A DNA stretch of 18,282 nucleotides from Hamiltosporidium magnivora (lineage: Eukaryota; Microsporidia; Dubosqiidae). Positions 8,661-17,203 of this stretch are shown in pieces. The position numbers and the translations under genes were made by a program. The notes below the pieces were generated by a model. It did not search any database. It had not been told where the DNA came from and was given only the letters and a program-made list of their open reading frames with translations. How positions within the stretch are numbered: the stretch's first letter is position 1; every line of letters starts with the position of its first letter. The stretch is taken from assembly GCA_004325065.1 (NCBI GenBank), contig PITI01000163.1:1-18282 (forward strand). Direction: 5' to 3'.

Positions 8661-10155
8661 TCATTGTTTCCTGAAACTTCTTACTAATTTAGACATTAAA
8701 ATACTTTTTTTTATTCTAAATAATTTATTATAAAAATCACTATAAATAAACTTATGTGCAATCATACCATTTATTATTTTATACAATTCTGAATCAGAAA
8801 TACTATGATCTTTTACATATCTTCTACTGTCTCGTTAATCATTTAGTTTTCTCTTCAAATCTGGCATTTCGTTTACATCGTTTATCAGGTTTTCAATCCA
8901 AAATATGATATGTGTTTTCATTTTATCCATTTAAAACCTTCTTTTCTTTATTAGCCGCCTTTGATGCGTATTTGTTCTTCATAAATTTCGGCTCTTGCTT
9001 TAGTAGTTAATCGACCCGCTTCCAATTCTCTTTGTAATTTAGTTTTGACTCAATCCATCGAATTTAAACGATATAAATTGTTTCAACTTTGTTTTAGGGT
9101 CTATCGAATAACTGAAGGCTCCTATTTTTACAATATTTGCCGTCATTTTTGATGCGTTTGGTGATGTTATATCATAATAAAACCCCGCTTAACACATAAG
9201 TAATTAACTAATACTACCATTAAAATTGGCTCCGGCTTGTTGGCTAATATGTCATCTTCCTTAAATTTTTTGCTTTCAATATTTTTAAGGGAATAATGAG
9301 AAGCAATTTAGAGTACAAACAGAGTCATCATATTTTTATCATCTAAATTAAAATTTTCGAATATTTTTATGAATTTTAGCACCCTGTTTTCTATTGTCCT
9401 CATAGCTACGCATTCTCGTTTTTAAGAATTTCTTAACTTAAATGACTCCCAATTCGTTTTGAAGATTTGAATTTCTATCTATTAAAATTATTAGGCGTGG
9501 CATCTAATCCCTTTATTATGCTGCCTGGTGTAGTCATTTCGGATAATTTCTTACATTGAGTTGTTGAAAGCTCAACGGTTTCTCAGGACTAGTTGCATGC
9601 TTAACGAGAGATTTCTGCTCCTTAGAATAAAATTTATGTATAAGATATGGCTGGAAACTGCTTTGTCACGTGTCCTAATATTTTAATTCTTTAAATATCT
9701 TGAAAACTCAATCAAAATCTGATTTTATCCTGTATTATATAACTTTGAATGAGGTTTTCTTTTTTATATTCCTTCATATGTTTTATAGGTTAAGCATACA
9801 CCAAATTCTTCTTAATGGCTTCTTTCTACTTATATTTTACCTTTAAGAAGCTTTTATTGGTTCTGAATGAATTTGTTTGTATTCTATACTTCAATAAATA
9901 TCGCTGTTCGTGCAGATATGACTTCGCATTTTTTCAAGAAAAACAAAGGGTCAGAAAAGCAAATGTAGGTAGAAACAACATTGTGTAGTTCCCTTTCAAT
10001 TTTTCCTAAAATTATATTCTGCTCTCTTTACAATCCAGCCTGAATAATATTTTATTTTTTTAACAGAGCTTGATTTACTCCATTATCTACCTGTGTAGTT
10101 CTTAAAAGAGTGTCTAAACCTCCGATCGTGCGAGAGAGGTTTTTGTCAAAAGCTT
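8661..10155 (-). pseudogene. Decayed protein-coding gene(s), unidentified
   Basis: The minus strand holds a chain of long near-open stretches. From about 10155 to 9882 one frame reads through LSRTIGGLDTLLRTTQVDNG and, after two stops, QNIILGKIERELHNVVSTYI with ARTAIFIEV near the end. About 9900-9640 stays in one frame with several stops. 9403-9167 is 78 codons with one internal TAA and reads MRTIENRVLKFIKIFENF, then an S-H-Y-S-L-K-N-I-E segment. About 9060-8958 contains LQRELEAGRLTTKARAEIYE. 8930-8661 is an ATG-to-stop frame of 90 codons with one internal TAA, including DSELYKIINGMIAHKFIYSD. Random DNA of this composition should have a stop about every 11 codons. I do not recognise the family. 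It may be one gene of about 500 codons or several. Confidence 0.55.
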
Positions 10156-10260
10156 AAGCTTATATAGAAATTATGATTATGGTTTTTTACAACAAAATCC
10201 AAGTATGCTATGACTATGAATAAAGAAAATTATATGTGAAAGAAATATATCGTCGCCATG
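10156..10260. other. AT-rich spacer
   Basis: Nothing is recognisable in this stretch. Confidence 0.3.
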
Positions 10261-10440
10261 CCTAAGACCACTTCACACAGACATGAATAGCCATGGTAAC
10301 TGTTATTCAGATGTGTATCAGCCAAACAAGCAGACTATTACTAAACACGGGGCTCCTTCTCTCTTTCTCTCTAACCGAGTTTACTATTATGCGTCTTCCG
10401 CAGTTGGTTCAGAAACCTGTTTAAGACACATGTTTAATAT
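10261..10440. other. GC-rich island
   Basis: By direct count 73 of 180 bases are G or C (about 41%), roughly double the surrounding sequence. It contains a pyrimidine tract (CTCCTTCTCTCTTTCTCTCT). A 69-codon frame at 10283-10492 covers it, but its protein has no recognisable feature. In AT-rich genomes such islands can be structured RNA genes, young insertions or foreign DNA; I could not decide. Confidence 0.35.
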
Positions 10441-10942
10441 ATTCACAATTACGATTGCGTATTTTTTTGGAAATTTATACATTCTTAATTGATCAGTGAC
10501 TTAAGCAGAGGAGATATTATATTGATAATACACGTAAGTAATTTTCTCATCATTTGTAAAAAATATTTGTAAAATTTTCTGTATATTTATATAATTGAAC
10601 TATTTCAGCATAAATAATTTAATCGATTATGGTGATGAATGCATTATCTCAAAAAGACGTCATTGTAACGATTTGAATGCATATATTGATTTACCTATAT
10701 AGCAGAAAGAATGATAAGAAACGATCTCAATTTATTTCATGTTCCAAGATATTTTCAATCAGCCATTTCAAATTCGCAAAGTTATTAGAGCATTTTAACG
10801 GTCTGTACAGTAAAAAAGGTACACATTGCATAGACAGTTGGAAGTCAAAAAACGCTGGTTTGATTCTGGAGGCTAATCCCATAATTATGCGCATCAGTAA
10901 TTAAAAATCTCTTAATAGAGGCGTCTTATCAAATGGTATATC

Positions 10943-11010
10943 TGTGTGAAAGAAAAAAATAACACACACGATCGCAGAGAAATTTATAAACCCTGCGCAT
11001 AAATAATAAC
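10943..11010 (+). ncRNA. U6 snRNA-like patch, probably degraded
   Basis: A 6-bp stem, TGTGTG (10943-10948) with CACACA (10963-10968), is followed at once by CGATCGCAGAGAA and, 9 nt later, by CCCTGCGCA (10991-10999). In U6 the order is a 5' stem-loop, ACGATACAGAGA, the AGC triad, then CCCCTGCGCAAGGATGA. The order and most bases match. However, the essential AGC triad is missing, the spacing is 3 nt short, the ACAGAGA box reads GCAGAGA, and no clear internal stem-loop or oligo-T end follows. If related to U6 it is a relic; chance resemblance remains possible. Confidence 0.25.
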
Positions 11011-11594
11011 TAAAACAGTACTAAATTCTATAACACAGAATATATCCGGAAGATCTTGTTATTAAATGATTTGATTCGATCGAGAATTCAAGATCTTAGC
11101 AAATATTTTTACTGGAGAAATATATGACATAAAAGTAAGTCTAATGAAGATAACTATACAATTATATGATTCAAGTAATGTCTACAATTATAACCGGCTG
11201 CTAATATTTGGTTTTGTTTAAAAAAAAATTATATAGGAATTTCTTTTTTGTGGGTCACTTGTGTACTTCGGGTGAATATGTTTTTTATCAGTGTCGTTAC
11301 CTCTCTTTCGAGGCACTGAGATAAAAGGTAACTTTGATAGAGACAGGCTATTTATTTAAATTAAAGGGTTTTTTAACCCGTGTAACCAGAGAGTTATTTT
11401 GATTAAGAAATGTCTATTTGATTTGTTGGGCCAATTCCTTGTTTTCATTTCTCTACCATTGGTATTTTAATAAAATATAATTTTATATTCTATAAGGGAA
11501 TTCAATAACTCATGATTATGTAGTATTCTACTATAATCAGATATTCGATTGTTTTAAATTTCAATTATTATTACATGTGAAAGGCTCAATATAT
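11011..11594. other. Non-coding stretch with hairpins
   Basis: No gene is seen. One compound hairpin spans 11286-11323: TATCAGTG and CCTC pair with GAGG, CACTG and ATA. It overlaps a GTTACC/GGTAAC inverted repeat (11296-11301 and 11327-11332). A second hairpin, GGGTT TTTT AACCC, lies at 11366-11379. The stretch lies directly upstream of the hAT relic and may hold the missing 5' part of that element. Confidence 0.35.
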
Positions 11595-12644
11595 ATTGAT
11601 GAGACTCATGTAATGTTAGGCAAAATTATGGATTATTACATGAAAAAAGAATTGCTGCAAATTTTAATAACACATTGCATGTTGTATAGCCATAAACTTG
11701 TTTAAAAAACCTTGCTAGAAACTTTAGAATATCATCTAATTACCCCAATAATCGTAGTAAAATATATCCCTAGATGAGTTTCTAATCATCTTGTTTTTTT
11801 ACTATGTAAATAAATCAAAACTGCTCATAACGAATTTATAAATCACTCTAAAATAGGATATTTTTCTAAAAGCTAAACTTTTAGCCGTTTTAAATACCTG
11901 GAGAGATATTTAATTTAGAGTTATAGAAACTCTGAATTAGTAAAAAAAAATTTGAGAGCAATGGCGCTTGCTGAGTAGCTTACTTGGCAGATATATAAAG
12001 ATACCCAAATGAATTGAACATTAAATCCAAGTATTTGGTACAAATATAATAGCTAGTGAAAAATTATCTTCATTTTTTGGAAACTATAAATTTGGTTACG
12101 TCGTGTCGAACTTCGGAATTTTTAAACTTTTGCTTGTTTGGTTCAATTGATTTTATAAAGAAAAAATTACACTTACCGACATTGCAATGCATTTGTGAGT
12201 ATTGAGGAATTATGTAATGAGATTTTTATACTGTAAATATTATCAAAACTCAAGGATAGATGCTGGATTTGTTTCTTTATAGCCAAAATTCGATAGAGGT
12301 TATTTTAAAAAACGATCGTATAGAAATAGAAGACAGTGGACACATTCAAATGGAGTTAAAATTTTTAGAATTATAACAATTCTGTTGTACACAGTTAGAA
12401 CGTTATCCAAAGTTGGCAAAAGAAGCATCGGAATGTCGTCTACCAACTGCTACTACTTACTTGTGTAAAATAGAATTTTATCACTTTTGCACTTAAAAAA
12501 CAAGCGAAAAATCGCTTAAATGCTAGTTATGACCTACGCGTGTCTCTTTCATTAAAAGAGCTTCGCTTCACAAATATTATAATAAACAAGCAACAAACGT
12601 CTAGTCATCAAATAAAAAAATATTTTTACTTATTTGATATATAA
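11595..12644 (+). pseudogene. hAT-superfamily transposase relic (ZBED5/SCAND3/GTF2IRD2 type)
   Basis: Broken pieces follow the order of this transposase family. 11595-11621 reads IDETHVMLG, like the T-D-G-A-x-A-M-L-G motif with the first catalytic Asp. 11673 onward reads HCMLYSHKLV then K-T-L-L-E-T-L, like the H-C-x-L-H-R-x-A-L-x-x-K-T-L block. About 11803-11890 reads L-L-C-K, then TAHNEFINHSKIGYFSKS, in register with L-C-E-E-M...H-x-x-L-L-x-H-T-E-V-R-W-L-S-K-G. 11975 onward reads VAYLADI, a stop, then RYPNELN, like L-A-Y-L-A-D-I-F-x-x-L-N-E-L-N. 12392-12480 reads QLERYPKLAKEASE and LPTATTYLCKIEF, like L-P-F-x-T-T-Y-L-C-E-x-G-F. 12486-12644 is open and reads FALKKQAKNRLNASYDLRVS, then NKQQTSSH, the C-terminal dimerisation region. 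Frames used in order are 0, 1, 0, 2, 0, with several stops. No BED zinc finger, terminal inverted repeats or target duplication were found. Confidence 0.85.
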
Positions 12645-13885
12645 TTTGTACATTTTTTAAATGAACAACAAACTCGCAAAAAATCGAAACACTTTTTCAT
12701 TGGAGGTCCAGATCGAGATTTTCAGATTTAAGGGGTTTAGCTTATTTAAAAGATTAAGAAACAATGATTTGTTGTATTTGGGATTTAGCATTTTTTTTAT
12801 TAAATATTGTGTTTTGTGTAACCAAGAAATAAGAAAGGGTTTTTTATATTATATATCGGAATCTTAATATAGGTTTTATCATTATTTCGGCTTGTATTTT
12901 AATTTGTGAATGTATTTTTATGTTATACCTACTTTAAAAAAACAGTAATATTTGTTTTCATAATAAGGTTTGGAATACAAATGACTTTTTGGATATTTAT
13001 CATGAATATTTCAGGCTTAAAAAACAATATAAAGGATTTATTGTATTTTTTGTAGCTATAATAAATTTCATATGTAATTTTTACAAAATATTAAAGCTTT
13101 CATAAGTAATCTAGAAGATAAGGTAAAGTTGTAAACCAAAAGAATAATTCTAATATATTAAAATGAATTAAAATTTGTAAATTCATTATCTTGTTTGAAA
13201 ATTTATCAATCGTTGTTTCTCAATATTTAGTTGATATTTGCAACAAATCAAATATAAAATTTTTGAACCCAGCATTTCAGATTAGTCTTTTGAATATTTA
13301 CACAATAATTTCAAATTTTATTTGGTATATTGAATTACAAAAATTAATTTCAAATTAAAAAATTCTAATTATAAAAGAACTTATAACAAATCCTATTAAC
13401 GGAGTTTTAATATGAAGTTATGCCATGTTTATATTATTCGAATAGATCAGTTTTTGAGTGAGAAATTCATCACAGATTCTATTTCTTAATTTGAAAATAT
13501 TAATTTTCCATTAACTTACACACAATAATCTTGATTATCGCTATATTATATTTTATTATTTATATTAAATTATTATTTTCTACATATTTCGATTTATTTA
13601 GAATAAAAAAACGGTAAAATAGTAAGATGAGGATATAAAAGAGGAAATAAATGACTACAAATTTTAGCAAATAATTCTAGATATTTTGAATAAAAAAATA
13701 ATAGAATTTTACAGCAAATTTTTACCTGTTTTATGTAACAGAGAACATTATTTAAAGTTTATTTAAAAACATATTGCATACAAGATTATTTTTCCTGCTT
13801 ATTTCTGCTTGCTCAATTCTACTGTTCATCGAATTTAGGTATTTGTCTTTTATAATCGAATTGTTCTATCCTTTAAGTTATTGGT
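12645..13885. other. AT-rich spacer, no gene seen
   Basis: It begins right after the hAT relic. A 68-codon open frame at 12661-12867 has no recognisable motif and is within what chance and composition could give. The rest has frequent stops in every frame I read, no RNA-like motifs and no clear repeats. The missing 3' end of the hAT element may lie in the first few hundred bases. Confidence 0.35.
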
Positions 13886-14542
13886 CTAATTGTAGTGTTT
13901 TTGACAGACTTTTGAACTAGAAATTTCGGTATTTGTTTGCTTAACATCTTCTTCCTCAAAGGAATCAGTAGTTGTGAGCGTATGTGTTGCTATGTCTTTT
14001 CACTCCTTACCTTAAATCCTGCTATGCCTTTTCTAGGCCCTCATCAAAAGTTGGTCTTGACTACAAACCTCTCCGTCCACCATGAAATATGTCTTTTTGT
14101 TTTATAAGCACTGTGACTGAATATACCTCATTTTTATAGATATTTAAATCTTAATAAAATATTTTTATTTGTTATTAGGTTAAATATGATTTCTGGTTAT
14201 CTGATATGAGATTATCTCTACATCAAGCTTATTAAAATGACCAAGTAGTCGGTAAATAAGCCGTATTTCCTCAACTTTGTTCTTCAAATTTTTTTAAGCG
14301 ATTTTTTTGAAGTAATTTCGACCTCAAGAAGTATTATATGTTTAATATTATGTCCAAATAAAAATACAATATATTATTCAGTGTTTGAATTCGGTATTTA
14401 TCGGATGTTTACCCTTATTCTGCATATTTATTTGCAAGGATTTCCTTAAACTATTTGGCATTTGATCTGTCGTAAAAAAACAAGTTTAAAACTATTAAGA
14501 AACTGTAGTTGTAAAAATAAAAGGCCTAGGTATGCAACCATT
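13886..14542 (-). repeat. Dispersed repeat family, copy 2 (decayed, opposite orientation)
   Basis: Reverse-complement collinear with copy 1 at 5029-5750. Read on the minus strand, an N-G-C-I-P-R-P-F segment near 14540 matches N-G-C-R-P-P of copy 1. KVEEIRLIYRLLGHFNKLDV (about 14275-14215) matches the F-I-E-E-G-I-I-S-K-I-H-L-E-Q-F block. A D-I-F-H-G-G-R-R-G-L segment (about 14095-14065) matches I-F-F-D-R-R-R-G-L-E-S. An acidic tail DSFEEEDVKQTNTE (near 13960) ends at a TAG at 13888-13886. It has many more stops and indels than copy 1, so it looks older. Coding-like text may continue upstream to about 14690. Confidence 0.65.
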
Positions 14543-15027
14543 GTAGTCAAGCCTGTGATTTTTGTTCAAATCATGTTGTCAAATGTTCCACCTTTTTTCA
14601 AAAATTTTCATAACCATGGCATCTTCTTTCTGATACTAATATATTTTCATCTTGAATGTCTCAGAAGATTGCTTCCTAATTGAGGCGATATTCTATTATA
14701 AAGCCATTTTTTGAAATACTTACCCCATACCAACTCTTTATTTCTTGCTTCATATAACTCGGAATGTAATTTTAGTTTTATATTATAATATATAATGCTT
14801 ACTTAAGTTCCACCTAAAACTTCCTCGTAATTTCTTACACAGTTAAAATTTATAATTAAAGTATTAAAAAATTTTTTATTTTTAAATAATTTCTAAGACA
14901 AAAAAAGCCGAGCTTGAATTTTTTTAATAAATTTTTTTTGAAAGATTTATCCTATCAAATCCGTGTTTTATTTCGTATTATAAAATTTAATTCTATAAAA
15001 TTTTTAAAAAGAAAGAAATTTTGATTA
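14543..15027. other. Spacer upstream of gamma-tubulin
   Basis: 14543-14690 may continue the minus-strand repeat copy, since long minus-strand stretches with few stops occur there. 14700-15027 is plain AT-rich sequence and presumably contains the gamma-tubulin promoter. Confidence 0.35.
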
Positions 15028-15043
15028 ATGCTTATTCCTGTGA

Positions 15044-15046
15044 CCC
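15044..15046 (+). promoter_or_regulatory. CCC-like start signal of gamma-tubulin
   Basis: The sequence GTGACCCATAAAAATATTATG places CCC 11 nt before the ATG at 15058. It lies downstream of the in-frame ATG at 15028, so it argues against that upstream start. Confidence 0.5.
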
Positions 15047-15057
15047 ATAAAAATATT

Positions 15058-16401
15058 ATGAGAGAGATAATAACTATTCAAGTAGGACAGTGTGGTAATC
15101 AAATTGGACACGAATTCTGGAAAAAAATTTCAAATGAACATAAAATTGATTTAGATGATAACGAATGCAATGATAAGAAATCTACATTTTTTTATCAATC
15201 AGACAGTGGAAGATACATTCCTAGATGTGTTCTGATTGATTTGGAGCCGCGTGTAGTGAATTCTTTAACAGAATCCGCTCTTTTTAATCATGAAAATATA
15301 TATCTGTCCAATGAAGGTGGTGGTGCTGGAAATAATTGGGCTCATGGGTATTCATCTGGAAATAAAAGCAAATCTACTGTTTTGGATATCATACAACGAG
15401 AAGCGGAAAATTCTGATTCTTTTGAATCTTTTTTACTTTTCCATTCTACCGCAGGCGGCACTGGCTCGGGATTTGGATCTTTGCTTTTAGAAGAATTAAA
15501 AGACAATTTCCCTAAAAAAAATCTTTCAACCTATTCTATTTTTCCTAATCAAGATGAAGGATCGGATGTGGTCGTCCAACCGTATAACACGGTTTTGACA
15601 ATGGAACGTTTGATTAAGCATAGTAACATGTCTATTCTAATGGAAAATGGCTCGCTTCAACGAGCAATGGGAGAATCTATAATGGACAGACATTCGGAGA
15701 AAAGAATGAGTAGCAGTTTTCAAGAAAGTAAAATTGATGAATCTGTGAAGAATAATACACCATTCTTATTTTCATCCTTTTCACATATCAATACTTTGAT
15801 CGCTACTGTTATATCTGAATCGACATCTACATTAAGATTTCCTACATATTTGTATTCGGATCATCGATCCATTATCAACACGCTTTGTCCTTTACCTTCT
15901 CTTAATTTTGTAATTCCGTCTTTTACACCGTTTATCGTTGAGGACTATTTTAAAATTTCAAGAAAAACCAGCTGCTTAGATGTTATGAGTAGACTTTTAA
16001 TGGAAAAATATAGAATGATAGGAACAAATGGAAGTATAATTTCTTCTTTAAATATATTAAGTAATGTATGTCCTTTGGAAGTACAAAGAGGATTTATCAG
16101 AGTCATGGAAAGAAATTCTGTAAATTTTGTACCTTGGAAAATACCAGGATATCACGTGGTAATTTCGGGTCAAAACAAGAAAAATATTTGTGGATTGGGG
16201 TTAAATAATATAACTGGAATCGCAAGTTATTTTAGAAAAATTACTAATCAATATGATAAGCTTAGAAAGAAAAATGCATTTATAGACATTTATAGAAAAT
16301 TTAATGAAGATTTAAATATATTTGATCAAGCTCGGGAAACTGTCGAAAATGCTATTCAAGAATACGAAAAAAGTGAACTTTCTAGCTATATCAATCAATA
16401 G
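15058..16401 (+). CDS. Gamma-tubulin
   Basis: 447 codons from the chosen start (human 451). Gamma-tubulin nucleates microtubules; in microsporidia this occurs at the spindle plaque in the nuclear envelope. The start at 15058 gives MREIITIQVGQCGNQIG, the normal N-terminus of the family. The longer frame from 15028 adds ten residues no gamma-tubulin has and begins before the CCC motif. Nucleotide-binding features: Q-C-G-N-Q-I-G (residues 11-17), GGGAGNNWAHGY (87-98), the signature STAGGTGSG (130-138), and N197 in E-N-G-S-L. IYLSNEGGGAGNNWA, FPNQDEGSDVVVQPYN and QYDKLRKKNAF are strongly gamma-type. Between N197 and S-H-I-N-T-L there are about 26 more residues than in the human protein, mostly polar, at about 205-232. 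The reading frame is intact and intronless. Confidence 0.95.
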   Translation: MREIITIQVGQCGNQIGHEFWKKISNEHKIDLDDNECNDKKSTFFYQSDSGRYIPRCVLIDLEPRVVNSLTESALFNHENIYLSNEGGGAGNNWAHGYSSGNKSKSTVLDIIQREAENSDSFESFLLFHSTAGGTGSGFGSLLLEELKDNFPKKNLSTYSIFPNQDEGSDVVVQPYNTVLTMERLIKHSNMSILMENGSLQRAMGESIMDRHSEKRMSSSFQESKIDESVKNNTPFLFSSFSHINTLIATVISESTSTLRFPTYLYSDHRSIINTLCPLPSLNFVIPSFTPFIVEDYFKISRKTSCLDVMSRLLMEKYRMIGTNGSIISSLNILSNVCPLEVQRGFIRVMERNSVNFVPWKIPGYHVVISGQNKKNICGLGLNNITGIASYFRKITNQYDKLRKKNAFIDIYRKFNEDLNIFDQARETVENAIQEYEKSELSSYINQ

Positions 16402-17203
16402 CTGTATTTGGAAATAGAATCTAAACTTGAAGAATTAATTATTTAAGCAATATCTTAATTATTATAAATATTTTATATAAATGCAGTGTTTTTTAGCTTT
16501 TCTTAAATTTTATTTCTATTAAATTTTGACCTAATTTTTAAAAGTTTTTTTTTTATAAACCAAAGCTGATAAGTTAGCTAAGAATATAATATTCTATTCG
16601 GTTTTGAAAATCAGCAAAATCAATTTGTCTTTCTAAAATTCAATTTACGAAATGAAAAGATATAATTATAAGAGAAATCACATATTTGGATGTTTATATT
16701 TGAGTATATATGTATAATCTTGCTGTTTTTTTGAACTATTCACATTAATTTTGTTTTAAGTATTAATGCGACGAATATTTTTAAAATTAATTTGCTTTTT
16801 ATTAACAACGGAATATATAGAATAAAAATTATAGAAATAACAAGTGAATACATCATTCTAAGAATAAAAAAATTCTTAAAATATATTTGATATTAACTTT
16901 TTGGTTGAATTGAAATAATTAGACTTTTTAAAAGAACTTTAAATCGACTCAATTTCCAATAAGTTACTTTTATCAAGTATTTCAAAGAAAAAGATTAATT
17001 AGATTTCCCATCAATTTTCATCATTAAGTATTAATATTTAAAATTAAAACATAAATTTCACAGAAAATAAAATATAATTGAATATTAGGTGGTATATAAA
17101 TAGTGCTGCTTCATTCAAACCCTTTTAGTGTTTTTTTCATTCGTATTTTTTAATTATATCTCTTTCCCTTTCGAATCAATAAAATCGATGGTCTTATCTA
17201 TAT
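16402..17203. other. AT-rich 3' flank of gamma-tubulin, no gene seen
   Basis: Stops are frequent in all frames I read and there are no RNA-like motifs. AATAAA-like words occur but cannot be assigned with confidence. Confidence 0.4.

Noticed and set aside
5898..10127. 10-mer ACCTCCGATC shared by about 5898 and about 10118
   Set aside because: Flanking sequence does not extend the match convincingly; too short to call a repeat.
10677..10904. 75-codon + strand open frame
   Set aside because: It has no recognisable motif, no start signal and no second copy; it is not supported as a gene.
11240..11280. GTGTACTTCGGGTGAATATG resembling a U6 5' end
   Set aside because: No ACAGAGA box or AGC follows at the right distance; chance similarity.
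12661..12867. 68-codon + strand open frame just after the hAT relic
   Set aside because: It is low-complexity F/L/I/K text with no motif or start signal, and 68 open codons are possible by chance.
14462..14683. 73-codon + strand open frame
   Set aside because: Coding-like signal here is on the minus strand as part of the decayed repeat copy; the + frame shows no motif.
13886..14690. Retroelement integrase or LINE C-terminus as the identity of the dispersed repeat
   Set aside because: No catalytic residues or zinc-binding pairs could be placed in order, so the repeat is left unclassified.
15290..15490. 66-codon + strand frame inside gamma-tubulin
   Set aside because: It overlaps the conserved gamma-tubulin reading frame and is a shadow.
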